Assembly: GCA_025666215.1 (NCBI GenBank)
Contig: CP102593.1
Span: 4,973,001-5,037,000, forward strand
Length of the DNA stretch: 64,000 nt
From: Xanthomonas campestris pv. phormiicola
Lineage (GTDB): Bacteria; Pseudomonadota; Gammaproteobacteria; Xanthomonadales; Xanthomonadaceae
Direction of reading: 5' to 3'
Shown: positions 25,601 to 34,139 of the stretch, one piece after another
Layout: the number at the start of each line of letters is the position of its first letter
Position numbering within the stretch: the first letter of the stretch is position 1
Notes under the pieces: generated by a model
What the model was told of the DNA's origin: nothing
The model's input: only the letters and a program-made list of their open reading frames with translations
Databases searched by the model: none
Program-made: the position numbers and the translations under genes

Positions 25601-28600
25601 CCGCCACGCCGTTGAGCGTGTCATTGGCCAGCACGTTGATGACCGCGATGCCGCCGGCAGTGCCGTCGACCGGACCGGCGCTGTCGTCGTTGGCCTGCAG
25701 GCCACCGGTGCCGACGGTGATGGTGACCGTGGCGCCGTCGCAGTTGCCAGGATTGGCGACTTCGCACAGCTGGTAGCTGGCGGTGTAGCTGCCGGGTGCG
25801 GTGTTCGCCGCCACGTCCACGCTGCCGTCGGGGTTGATCGTCAGCGGGCCGCTGTTGTTCGGGGTCAGTATCACTTGCGATGGCGTCACCGGCGTGCCGT
25901 TGAGCGTGTCGTTGGTCAGCACATTGGTGACCGCGGTGCCACCGGCAACGCCATCGACCGGACCGGCGCTGTCGTCGTTGGCCTGCAGGCTGCCATTGCC
26001 CACGGTGATGGTGACCGTGGCGCCGTCGCAGTTGCCAGGATTGGCGACTTCGCACAGCTGGTAGCTGGCGGTATAGCTGCCGGGCGCGGTGTTCGCCGCC
26101 ACGTCCACGCTGCCGTCGGGGTTGATCGTCAACGGGCCGCTGTTGTTCGGGGTCAGCGTCACTTGCGATGGCGTCACCGGCGTGCCGTTGAGCGTGTCGT
26201 TGGTCAGCACATTGGTGACCGCGGTGCCACCGGCAACGCCGTCGACCGGACCGGCGCTGTCGTCGTTGGCCTGCAGGCTGCCATTGCCCACGGTGATGGT
26301 GACCGTGGCGCCGTCGCAGTTGCTGGGATTGGCGACTTCGCACAGTTGGTAGCTGGCGGTATAGCTGCCGGGCGCGGTGTTCGCCGCCACGTCCACGCTG
26401 CCGTCGGGGTTGATCGTCAGCGGGCCGCTGTTGTTCGGGGTCAGCGTCACCTGCGATGGCGTCACCGGCGTGCCGTTGAGCGTGTCGTTGGCCAGTACGT
26501 TGGTGACCGCGGTGCCGCCGCTGGCGCCGTCGACCGGACCGGCACTGTCGTTGTTGGCCAGCAGGGTGCCGTTGCCGACGGTCACGGTCACCGTGGCGCT
26601 GTCGCAGTTGCCCGGATTGAGCACCTCGCACAGCTGGTAACTGGCGCTGTAGCTGCCGGCCGGGGTGTTGGCGGCGACGTCCACGCTGCCGTCGGGATTG
26701 ATCGTCAACGGGCCGCTGTTGCTTGGGGTCAGCGTCACCTGCGCAGGCGTCACCGGCGTGCCGTCGAGGGTGTCGTTGGCCAGCACGTTGGCGACCGCGG
26801 TGCCGCCGCTGCTGCCGTTGACTGGACCGGCACTGTCGTCGTTGGCCAGCAGGGTGCCGTTGCCGACGGTCACCGTGACCGTGGCACTGTCGCAATTGCT
26901 TGGGTTGAGCACTTCGCACAGCTGGTAACTGGCGCTGTAGCTGCCGGCCGGGGTGTTGGCGGCGACGTCCACGCTGCCGTCCGGATTGATGGTCAGCGGG
27001 CCGCTGTTGCTCGGCGTCAGCGTCACCTGCGCAGGCGTCACCGGCACGCCGTCGAGGGTGTCGTTGGCCAGCACGTTGGCGACCGCGGTGCCGCCGCTGC
27101 TGCCGTTGACCGGACCGGCGCTGTCGTCCAGCGCCTGCATCGCGGCGGTCGCGACCGTGATGGTGACGGTCGCGCTGTCGCAGTTGCCCGGGTTGAGTAC
27201 TTCGCACAGCTGATAGCTGGCGCTGTAGCTGCCGGCCGGCGTATTGGCCGCCACGTCCACCGTGCCGTTGGCATTGATCGTCAGCGGGCCGTTGCTGCTC
27301 GGGGTCAGCGTCACCTGCGCCGGCGACACGGCGGCGGCGCCCAGGGTGTCGTTGCTCAGCACGTTGATGACCGCGAGGGCGCCGGTGCCGCTCACCGGGC
27401 CGGCGATGTCGTCCACCGCGTCCAGGCTGCCGCTGCCCACGGTCACGGTGACCGTGGCGCTGTCGCAATTGCCCGGGTTGAGCGCTTCGCATACCTGATA
27501 GCTGGCGCTGTAGCTGCCGGCCGCGGTATTGGCCGCCACGTCCACCGTGCCATCGGCATTGATCGTCAACGGACCGTTGCTGCTTGGGGTCAGCGTCACC
27601 TGCGCGGCGCTGACCACCACCCCGTTGAGGGTGTCGTTGCGCAGCACCTGGGTGACCGCGGTGGCGCCGGAAAGACCGTTCACCGGGCCGGCGCTGTCGT
27701 CGTTGGCGCGCAAGCTGGCCGCGCCAACCAGCACGGTGACGGTCGCGCTGTCGCAGTTGCCGGGGTTGAGCACCTCGCACAGCTGGTAGCCGGCGCTGTA
27801 GCTGCCGGCCGGGGTGCCGGCCGCCACATCCACGGTGCCGTCGGGATTGATCGTCAGCGGGCCGCTGTTGCTGGGCGTCAACGTCACCTGCGCCGTGCCG
27901 ACCGCCATGCCATCCAGGGTGTCGTTGCCGAGCACGTTGACGAGCGCGGTGGCGCCATTGGCGCCGTTGATCGGCCCGGCGCTGTCGTCGGCGGCTTGCA
28001 GCGCGCCCGCGGCCACCGTGACGCTCACCTGGGCGCTGTCGCAGTTGCCGGGATTGCTGCGTTCGCAAAGCTGGTAGCCGAGGCTGTAGCTGCCGGCCGG
28101 GGTGCCCGCAGCGACGCTGACGCGGCCGTTGCCGGTGGCCAGGGTGATGCCGGGATGGGCGGCCGGCACGGTCACGCTCAGCAGCACGCTGGCGGTGCTG
28201 GGCACAGCGCCGTTCAACACGTCGTTGTCCAGCACGCTGGCCACGGCCACGCCGCCGCGGACGCCGGACACCGGCGGTCCGGCATCGTCGTTGGCCTGGA
28301 TCTGCGCCGCCGCCACCACCACGGTGGCGGTGGCGCTGTCGCAATTGAGCGGATTGAGGGTTTCGCACAGGCGATAGGCCAGGCTGTAGCTGCCTGCGGC
28401 GGCGTTGGCGGCCACGTCCAGGGTGCCGTCGGCATTGATGGTCAACGGGCCGCCGCCGACCGGGACCAGCGTCGCCTGCGCAGGGACGAACGAGGCGCCG
28501 TCCAGGGTGTCGTTGTCGAGCACGTTGATCAACGCGACCGCGCCGCTGCTGCCGGTGCCGCCGGTGATCGGGCCAGCGCTGTCGTCGTTGGCCAGCAGTG

Positions 28601-30995
28601 CCGCGCTGGCCACCGTCACCGTCACCGTGGCGCTGCGGCAATTGGCCGGATTGAGGGTTTCGCAGATCCGGTAACCGGCGCTGTAGCTGCCGGCCGGCGT
28701 ATTGGCCGCCACGTCCACGCTGCCGTCGGCATTGATGGTCAGCGGACCGTTGCTGGTCGCCGCGAGCGTCACCTGCGCCAGGCTCGCCGCCGCACCGTTG
28801 ACGCTGTCGTTGCCGAGCACGTTGACCACGGCGCTGGCGCCGCTGCGGCCGTTGACCGGGCCGGCGCTGTCGTTGTTCGCAGCGATCGTCGCAGCGGCGA
28901 CGCTGATGGTGACGCTGGCGCTGTCGCAGTTGGCCGGATTGAGCGCCTCGCAGATCTGGTAACTGGCGCTGTAGCTGCCGACCGGGGTGTTCGCCGCCAC
29001 GTCCACCGTGCCATCGGGGTTGATGGTCAGCGGGCCGCTGTTGCTCGGCGTCAGCACGATGTCCGCGGGCACGATCGCCACGCCATTGAGGGTGTCGTTG
29101 CCGAGCACGTTGACGACCGCGGTGGCGCCGTTGCCGCCGGCGACCGGGCCGGCGACATCATCCACCGCGTCGATGGTGGCCGCACCGACGTTGACGGTGA
29201 CCGTGGCGCTGTCGCAGTTGGCGGGGTTGAGCGTTTCGCAGATCTGGTAGCTGGCGCTGTAGCTGCCGGCGGGCGTGTTGGCGGCGACGTCCACCGTGCC
29301 GTCGGGGTGGATGGTCAGCGGTCCGTTGCTGGCCGGGGCCAGCGTCACCTGCGCCGGCGTCACCGCCACGCCGTCGAGCGTGTCGTTGCCGAGCACGTTG
29401 GTCACCGCGGTGGCGCCCGCGGTGCCGTCGACCGGGCCGGCGGTGTCGTCGGCGGCGTTGAGCACGCCCTGCACCACGCTGACGTTGACCGTGGCGCTGT
29501 CGCAGTTGGCGGGGTTGAGGGTTTCGCAGATCTGGTAGCTGGCGCTGTAGCTGCCGGCGGGTGTGTTGGCGGCGACGTCCACGCTGCCGTCCGCGTTGAT
29601 CGTCAGCGGGCCGCTGTTGCCCGGCGTCAGCAGCACATCGGCGGCCAGCACCGCAGCGCCATTGAGGCGGTCGTTGTCGAGCACATTGAGCACCGCGCTG
29701 GCGCCGGTGCGGCCGCCGACCGGGCCGGCGCTGTCGTCCACCGCATCCAGGCTGCCGGCCACCACCGCGACGGTCAGCGTGGCGCTGTCGCAATTGCCAG
29801 GGTTCAGGGTCTCGCAGATCTGGTAGCTGGCGCTGTAGCTGCCGGCGGGCGTGTTGGCGGCGACGTCCACGCTGCCGTCGGGATTGATGGTCAGCGGACC
29901 GCTGTTGCTGGGCGTCAGCGTGAGTGCCGCCAGCGAGGCCGGCGCGCCATTGAAGCTGTCGTTGCCCAGCACATCGATCAACGCGCTGGCGCCGGTGCGG
30001 CCGTTGACCGGGCCGGCGCTGTCGTCCACCGCCTCCACGCTGGCGGCCGCCACCGCCACGGTGACCACTGCGCTGTCGCAGTTGCCGGGGTTGGCGGTTT
30101 CGCAGATCTGGTAGCCCAGCGTGTAGTTGCCGGCCGGCGTCCCGGCCGCCACGGCGACCTGGCCGGTGCCGGTATCCAGCGTCACGCCCGGGTTGGACGC
30201 CGGGGTGACAAGGCTCAGCAGCACATCTGCGACGGTCGCGACCGCGCCGGCCAGACTGTCGTTGCCCAGCACGTTGGCCACCGCCACGCCGCCGCTGGCG
30301 CCGACGATGGCGGTGGCGCCGGCATCGTCGTTGGCGACGATGGCATTGGCCTGCACCGGGATCGCCGGCACCGTGCCGCTGTCGTTGCCGGGATTGGGAT
30401 CGCTCAGTCCCGGCGGCAGGGTGAAGGTGGCGGTGTTCGCGGCGATGGTGGCGGGCGTGAGCGTGGGCGCGGTGCCGGCGATATCGATCGTCACGCTGTC
30501 GCCCACCGCCACGTTGACGGTGACCGCGACATTGCCGCTACCGCCGGCGAGCGCGCAGCTGGATGCAGGCGACGCCGCTGCGCAGGTCCAGCTGACCGCG
30601 TCGAGTTGCGGCGGCACCACGTCGCGCACGACCACGCCGCCGGCCTGCGAGACGCCGCTGTTGGCGACCACGATGCGATAGCGCACCGCGCCGCCTGCCG
30701 CGACCGGGCTGCCGGTCAACAGAGTCTTGCTGACCGCCAGGTCGGCCTGCGCCGCCAAGGCATTGCTGTCCACCGCGGCGTTGTTGCCGACGTCGGGATC
30801 GGCGGTATCGCCCGGCAGGGTGACGGTGACGGTATTGGACAGCGTGCCGGGATACGACTGCGCCGCGGCGCTGCCGCTGCCCGCCAGCAACAGCGCCAGC
30901 CACCACCACGACAGCCGCGGCGCACGCGCCGGTGCGGGACAGGCATGGTCGGGCACGGAATGTCCGCAAAGCGGGTGGCTGGCGCTGGTGTCCAT
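22626..30995 (-). CDS. Giant secreted repeat protein: DUF11, 20 Ig-like repeats, SdrD-B and two OmpA-like domains
   Basis: 2,789 residues, ATG 30995 with GAGGA eight bases upstream. A long-n-region signal peptide ends near SAAAQ46. Order: a DUF11 domain (about 70-200); 20 near-identical repeats of about 95-98 residues (about 217-2150), each with NDDSAGPV, NVLANDTLNG, SGPLTINPDGSVDVAANT, SYQLCE and NPGNCDSATVTV; two diverged tandem-95/cadherin-like repeats; a second DUF11; an SdrD-B-like domain (FDDRNGNGVQDAGELGVPGV); and two degenerate OmpA-like domains (ELGQALFEPG and GLGEALFEPG). Conserved Cys pairs in each repeat suggest disulfides. The OmpA-like end could bind peptidoglycan, leaving the repeat stalk as a surface fibre or adhesin. 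Function is inferred; no homologue is named. Confidence 0.9.
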   Translation of the reverse strand: MDTSASHPLCGHSVPDHACPAPARAPRLSWWWLALLLAGSGSAAAQSYPGTLSNTVTVTLPGDTADPDVGNNAAVDSNALAAQADLAVSKTLLTGSPVAAGGAVRYRIVVANSGVSQAGGVVVRDVVPPQLDAVSWTCAAASPASSCALAGGSGNVAVTVNVAVGDSVTIDIAGTAPTLTPATIAANTATFTLPPGLSDPNPGNDSGTVPAIPVQANAIVANDDAGATAIVGASGGVAVANVLGNDSLAGAVATVADVLLSLVTPASNPGVTLDTGTGQVAVAAGTPAGNYTLGYQICETANPGNCDSAVVTVAVAAASVEAVDDSAGPVNGRTGASALIDVLGNDSFNGAPASLAALTLTPSNSGPLTINPDGSVDVAANTPAGSYSASYQICETLNPGNCDSATLTVAVVAGSLDAVDDSAGPVGGRTGASAVLNVLDNDRLNGAAVLAADVLLTPGNSGPLTINADGSVDVAANTPAGSYSASYQICETLNPANCDSATVNVSVVQGVLNAADDTAGPVDGTAGATAVTNVLGNDTLDGVAVTPAQVTLAPASNGPLTIHPDGTVDVAANTPAGSYSASYQICETLNPANCDSATVTVNVGAATIDAVDDVAGPVAGGNGATAVVNVLGNDTLNGVAIVPADIVLTPSNSGPLTINPDGTVDVAANTPVGSYSASYQICEALNPANCDSASVTISVAAATIAANNDSAGPVNGRSGASAVVNVLGNDSVNGAAASLAQVTLAATSNGPLTINADGSVDVAANTPAGSYSAGYRICETLNPANCRSATVTVTVASAALLANDDSAGPITGGTGSSGAVALINVLDNDTLDGASFVPAQATLVPVGGGPLTINADGTLDVAANAAAGSYSLAYRLCETLNPLNCDSATATVVVAAAQIQANDDAGPPVSGVRGGVAVASVLDNDVLNGAVPSTASVLLSVTVPAAHPGITLATGNGRVSVAAGTPAGSYSLGYQLCERSNPGNCDSAQVSVTVAAGALQAADDSAGPINGANGATALVNVLGNDTLDGMAVGTAQVTLTPSNSGPLTINPDGTVDVAAGTPAGSYSAGYQLCEVLNPGNCDSATVTVLVGAASLRANDDSAGPVNGLSGATAVTQVLRNDTLNGVVVSAAQVTLTPSSNGPLTINADGTVDVAANTAAGSYSASYQVCEALNPGNCDSATVTVTVGSGSLDAVDDIAGPVSGTGALAVINVLSNDTLGAAAVSPAQVTLTPSSNGPLTINANGTVDVAANTPAGSYSASYQLCEVLNPGNCDSATVTITVATAAMQALDDSAGPVNGSSGGTAVANVLANDTLDGVPVTPAQVTLTPSNSGPLTINPDGSVDVAANTPAGSYSASYQLCEVLNPSNCDSATVTVTVGNGTLLANDDSAGPVNGSSGGTAVANVLANDTLDGTPVTPAQVTLTPSNSGPLTINPDGSVDVAANTPAGSYSASYQLCEVLNPGNCDSATVTVTVGNGTLLANNDSAGPVDGASGGTAVTNVLANDTLNGTPVTPSQVTLTPNNSGPLTINPDGSVDVAANTAPGSYTASYQLCEVANPSNCDGATVTITVGNGSLQANDDSAGPVDGVAGGTAVTNVLTNDTLNGTPVTPSQVTLTPNNSGPLTINPDGSVDVAANTAPGSYTASYQLCEVANPGNCDGATVTITVGNGSLQANDDSAGPVDGVAGGTAVTNVLTNDTLNGTPVTPSQVILTPNNSGPLTINPDGSVDVAANTAPGSYTASYQLCEVANPGNCDGATVTITVGTGGLQANDDSAGPVDGTAGGIAVINVLANDTLNGVAVNPAQVTLTPSNNGPLTINPDGSVDVAANTAAGSYSASYQLCEIANPGNCDSATVTITITVGNGSLQANDDSAGPVDGVAGGTAVTNVLTNDTLNGTPVTPSQVTLIPNNNGPLTINPDGTVNVAANTAPGSYSASYQLCEIANPGNCDSATVTITITVGNGSLQANDDSAGPVDGTAGGTAVTNVLTNDTLNGTPVTPSQVTLIPNNNGPLTINPDGTVSVAANTAPGSYTASYQLCEIANPGNCDGATVTITVGSGAVLDAVDDSAGPVNGTAGAIAVINVLANDTFNGAPVAAADIVLAPVAAGPLTINADGSLDVAANTAAGSYTLAYRICAASNPARCDNATATVAVVAGIVQAQEDTASVAQNTTVLVWVLTNDFHEGVPADTTMVSLSSVTTPQAGTVQMRGDGSLAYTPALHFSGVDTFSYTVCSSSRPLDCATAAVVVTVAANDIAVVDDRASTVHPQPVSIAVLANDSTTAAPIDPASLSVAVAPGNGEARCAQAACVYTPVADFVGEDRFSYRVCDMSIPERMCAVAQVTVAVAADPVVLRVSKQAAQRSVRIGDLVRYTLTVENVGAVDAVGVALLDTPPPGFSYVHGQLQVGDADGAGALTGTSPLRVAAVDIASGQRATFAYVMRVGAGVGPGIHTNRALMQSADGSQISNLASADVEVVGDPMLDESLIVGSVFDDRNGNGVQDAGELGVPGVRIGSAEGLLMETDAHGRFHLVGIAPAAGRGSNFILKVDAATLPPGTVFTSENPRVRRITPGLPVRFDFGVRLPDAGPPGASLDRGGERGQRQRDAAYPEVELGQALFEPGNAQLRQRYAGTLERIAQLLREAGGGHLQLPLHGAGEALGLQRAQTVHAALAAQLPADVAAQTRVELRDAGSAPPLLTVSDAIGLGEALFEPGGTSLRPQYRPLLEPIAQAINRRGGGVVEIATGRGAQDAALGRRRAQALDAALAQWLQAQVRPRLRVQAAPPSDASADAGRP
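23970..24540 (-). other. Two diverged tandem-95/cadherin-like repeats in the giant protein
   Basis: After the homogeneous block, two repeats keep the frame (AQEDTASVAQNTTVLVWVL with YTPALHFSGVDTFSYTVC, then VVDDRAS with YTPVADFVGEDRFSYRVC) but differ widely in sequence. They look like the ancestral repeat type from which the homogeneous block expanded. Confidence 0.7.
24540..30345 (-). repeat. 20 tandem repeats of 285-294 bp inside the giant gene
   Basis: Counting the NDD/VDD motif in the translation gives 20 units. Period steps are 285, 288, 291 or 294 bp, always in frame. Units 13-19 (about 24.9-26.9 kb) are nearly identical in DNA, while units 1-8 are more varied. Two units carry an extra Thr-Ile pair. 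Edges are approximate. Confidence 0.88.
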
Positions 30996-31069
30996 GCGAA
31001 GTCCTCGCGAATTCGGGGTGCGAGCGGCCGTCCGCTGCGGGGCGGCCTACTTTTTCGGGAAATGGGGAA

Positions 31070-31097
31070 GCCCGTCCGGCGCGTGCGCGCCGCGGGC
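31070..31097 (-). terminator. Strong GC hairpin between the DUF11 gene and the giant gene
   Basis: CGGCGCG/CGCGCCG with a 2-nt loop is extended by GCCCG/CGGGC around a 2-nt bulge. It begins 3 bp after the stop of the upstream DUF11 gene. There is no U-run after it, so it is more likely an attenuator or RNA-stability hairpin than a full terminator. Confidence 0.45.
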
Positions 31098-31099
31098 GA

Positions 31100-33253
31100 T
31101 CAGTACGTGCCGGGATCTATTCGGTAGTTGACCGGAACACTGATCGTGGCCTGCCCTCCGCTGGGCAGATCCACGGTGAGATTGACGCTGTTGCCGCCGG
31201 CGGCGCCGCCGCTGGCGGCGCCGCAGCTACCGACGTTGGCCGTGCAGGTCCAGGCTGCCGACAGCTCCACCCCGCCCGGCAGCACGTCGTTGACCACCGC
31301 GCCGGTCACCGCGTCCGGCCCGGCGTTGGCGACCGTGATCACATAGGTGGCGCTACCGCCAGGCAGGTAGCCGGATGCGCCGTCGGATTTGCTGATCGAC
31401 AGGTCGGCCTGCCGCGTGCGGTTGCTGAGGCGGCAGGTGAGCGTGACCGGCGCAGCCGTCTGCGCCGGCGCGGTCAGCGCGAATCCGGTACCGGTGCCGG
31501 AGCCGAACGCATTGCCATCCTGGTCGGTGCACGCCCAGCTGCTGACATAGCGGTTGAGCAGCGTGCCGCTGGTGGCGGTTTCGGCCAGTTGATAGACCGC
31601 GCCCGGCTCGGTGACGATCGGCGCGGTGGCGCCGCCATCGCCGACGCCGGACACCGCGGCACGCACCGCGCCGCCCTGGCTGATGCTCAGGTCGAAGCGC
31701 CCGGCATCGTTGGCGGGCTGCAAGGCCTTGGCCAGCGACAGCAGCGCGGCGCAGGCGCGGTTGGCGCTTTCCACGGTGAATACCGCATTGCCGATGCGGA
31801 TCCCCAGCAAGCCCAGCAGATTGTCCAGCAACCCGCCCAACAGGCTCTGCAACACCGGTCGCAGGACCGTGCTGGCAGTGGCAGCCAGGGTGGTTTCGAC
31901 CGCATTGACCACCGAATTGAGGATCGGCACCAGCGCCGCCGGCAAGGCGATCGGCAACCCCAGCAGGGTCACCACCGGCGTCCCGCTGGTCACCTGGACA
32001 TCCAGGTTGTTGAGCAGATCGACGATCAGCGTGCCGGCACTCACCGTACCGGCGCTCGCCGTACGCGTCTGCGGAAACGGCGCGTTGACGGCGAAGCTCT
32101 GCAGCGACGGCGAGCCGGTCGCGGCGGCGCGCGCGGTCACCTTCAGCGGCACCCGCACCGCCACCGCGCCGACACCAGCCAGATTGACATTGAACCGCAG
32201 GTCCAGATTGTTCAGCGTGACCGGCGTGACCAGCGCATTGGTGAGCACGGTGCTGCGGTTGAAGAACACGTTGTCGGCGATCGTGCCTATATACAGATTC
32301 ACCAGGCCAGGGCGAGCGTTGAAGCTCACCGCGCCGTTCAATGCATCCACCGCGGTCAGCGTGCCTTCGGCGCGGGCGATGTCGGCATACAACTGCAGTT
32401 TCAGCACATCGGCGCTGAGGCTGACGTTGGTCAGCCCCAGGCCGAGCGCGTTGATCGCGCCGACCACCGCTTGCAGGTTGAAGCCCTGCACCACGTCCAG
32501 GTTGAGCTTGGTGCGGATGGCGCCGGTATGGAACGACACGCCTTGCGTGCCGCAGGCATACACCGGCGGCTCCACCACCTGCAGCCAGAGCTGCACATTG
32601 GCCACCCCGGCAAGTCCCAGCGCCGCCGTGTTGACGCTCACCGGCTGCGGCGTGGTCAGCACGTTGCGGTAGTTGTACAACTGCGCCGCGCCGGTCACCA
32701 GGTCGAGCAGATCCAGTTCGACATCGGCCAGCGATCCCTTCGGCAGCGAGATCCGCAACAGGTCGGCCAAGCGCAGGTTGCCGCCGAGCGCGCCGATGCC
32801 CAGCGGCAACGCCGTCAACGCGTTCACCGCCGCGGTGTTGCCATCGGCCTGGGCCACCTGCACCAGTGCCAGCTGCAACTGCGCCAGGGTGATGTTGCTA
32901 TTGAGGATCTGGGTGGTATCGCTCAGGCCGAGATTGAGGCCGAGCTGGGTGATGAGCGCGTTGAGATTGACGTCGGACTGGGCCAGCGCGTTCCAGTCGA
33001 GCACGCTGACGTTGACGTTGCTGCCGGGCAGCAGGGTCGCGAACAGGAGGTTGAGCAACGGTCCCTGGCTGCTGTCCACCTGCACCAGTCGCGGACCGGC
33101 CGACACGCAGGCGCCAGCGGTGCAACCCGCTTGTGCGCGTGCATTGCTCGCCAGGCCCAGCCCCAGACACAGCGCAAGCGCCAGACATGCCGCAACAAAG
33201 ACGCGCCCGAATTTGGCGCGGGCGCAGTCGCCCATCGAAGCATGCCTCCCCAT
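31100..33253 (-). CDS. Secreted DUF11-domain protein, first gene of the surface cluster
   Basis: 717 residues, ATG 33253 with AGGGGGAAAAG directly upstream. A signal peptide ends near SNARAQ. The body (about 40-510) is hydrophobic and Leu/Asn/Val-rich, with recurring LNLGLS, NVSLSADVLKLQL and NLDLRFNVNLAGV segments. I do not recognise it; it reads as beta-rich. Near residue 520 it changes to an Ig-like part with WACTDQDG, then a DUF11 domain (ADLSISKSDGASGYLPGG, YVITVANAGPDAVTGAVV) ends the protein. DUF11 domains are typical of extracellular proteins. It lies 104 bp upstream of the giant gene with a hairpin between, and probably shares its promoter. Confidence 0.85.
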   Translation of the reverse strand: MGRHASMGDCARAKFGRVFVAACLALALCLGLGLASNARAQAGCTAGACVSAGPRLVQVDSSQGPLLNLLFATLLPGSNVNVSVLDWNALAQSDVNLNALITQLGLNLGLSDTTQILNSNITLAQLQLALVQVAQADGNTAAVNALTALPLGIGALGGNLRLADLLRISLPKGSLADVELDLLDLVTGAAQLYNYRNVLTTPQPVSVNTAALGLAGVANVQLWLQVVEPPVYACGTQGVSFHTGAIRTKLNLDVVQGFNLQAVVGAINALGLGLTNVSLSADVLKLQLYADIARAEGTLTAVDALNGAVSFNARPGLVNLYIGTIADNVFFNRSTVLTNALVTPVTLNNLDLRFNVNLAGVGAVAVRVPLKVTARAAATGSPSLQSFAVNAPFPQTRTASAGTVSAGTLIVDLLNNLDVQVTSGTPVVTLLGLPIALPAALVPILNSVVNAVETTLAATASTVLRPVLQSLLGGLLDNLLGLLGIRIGNAVFTVESANRACAALLSLAKALQPANDAGRFDLSISQGGAVRAAVSGVGDGGATAPIVTEPGAVYQLAETATSGTLLNRYVSSWACTDQDGNAFGSGTGTGFALTAPAQTAAPVTLTCRLSNRTRQADLSISKSDGASGYLPGGSATYVITVANAGPDAVTGAVVNDVLPGGVELSAAWTCTANVGSCGAASGGAAGGNSVNLTVDLPSGGQATISVPVNYRIDPGTY

Positions 33254-33622
33254 CTTTTCCCCCTGTTGAATTAACTTTGTGATGGTTATCCCATCGATCC
33301 CCTGAAAATGTCCTGTCTTGTCTTCCGATTAAGTCACTTAAATATTTTCGTATGACTTAATTTGGCGTTACTGATACGTTGATGGCACACCGCGAGACAG
33401 AACATCTCCAGCGAATGACATTCCGTCAAGCCAAAAAATGCAGGAATCATGCACAGAAATGCTTAGCAGCAAGCCATTCCCCATACGTCGCCTCATACGC
33501 CGCAATGGGCCGTTAGCGAATCAGGACAACTTCCAGAAACTTTCGCTACCCGGACATTTTCACTAACAAGACGCGTCAACGGAGTCGGATTCTTTCGTCT
33601 CCATCGCAAAAGGAAAAATTGG
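33254..33622. promoter_or_regulatory. AT-rich divergent promoter region with a 9-bp inverted repeat
   Basis: The 369 bp between the leftward surface cluster and the rightward XRE regulator are far more AT-rich than the rest of the window. ATTAAGTCA (33328-33336) and TGACTTAAT (33353-33361) form a perfect inverted repeat with 16 bp between arms. It lies 75 bp before the surface-cluster ATG and looks like an operator, plausibly for the adjacent XRE protein. Confidence 0.55.
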
Positions 33623-33982
33623 ATGTTCTCCATCGGCAGCCGTGTTCGCCGTGTACGCAGCATGGCCAATCTTTCGCAGTCGCAACTGGCCGAACAGGTC
33701 GGGGTCAAACGCAGTGCGGTGGCACAGTGGGAACGCGATCCCGGAACGTTTCCCAGCGTCAAGAACCTGGTGAAGATCGCGGTCATCGCCGACGTGAAGT
33801 TCGAGTGGCTGGCCACCGGACGCGGCTCCCCGCAGGGGCAGCCGCATGAATTCGACACCGTCGCGACATTGTCCGACTTCGCCCAGAACGAGGACGAAAG
33901 CCGGGCGTTGGAACTGTTGCGGCGGCTATCGCCCAAAAAGCGCCATGCCGTCTGCGCCATTCTCGAAGCGCTGTGTCTGTAA
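33623..33982 (+). CDS. XRE (Cro/CI)-family transcriptional regulator
   Basis: 119 residues, ATG 33623 with AAGGAAAA upstream. An N-terminal helix-turn-helix (VRRVRSMANLSQSQLAEQVG, VKRSAVAQWER) is followed by NLVKIAVIADVKFEWLATGR, the usual end of the 60-residue DNA-binding domain. The short C-terminal helix region (LELLRRLSPKKRHAVCAILE) may dimerise. The gene is divergent from the surface cluster across an AT-rich promoter region with an inverted repeat, so control of that cluster and of itself is a reasonable inference. Confidence 0.85.
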   Translation: MFSIGSRVRRVRSMANLSQSQLAEQVGVKRSAVAQWERDPGTFPSVKNLVKIAVIADVKFEWLATGRGSPQGQPHEFDTVATLSDFAQNEDESRALELLRRLSPKKRHAVCAILEALCL

Positions 33983-34139
33983 TCCCGGGCATGCGGCGGC
34001 GCATGCACCGCGGCCGCCAGCTGCTGGCGCCAGGGCGCATGCAGCAATCGCTGTCCGAGCACCGCGAGCTGGGGGGACTGCTTCCGCCACGGCGACGCCG
34101 ATGGGGTCGTCGCGGTCGCCGATACGGTGTCCGTCGATG

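Noticed and set aside
24540..30345. Possible CRISPR-like array
   Set aside because: Units are about 288 bp, contiguous without spacers, always in frame and encode Ig-like domains.
22710..31127. Open frame of more than 2,800 codons on the + strand opposite the giant gene
   Set aside because: It mirrors the repeats of the true gene, has His/Arg/Gly/Ala-rich composition, no signal peptide, no start context, and results from codon bias in GC-rich DNA.
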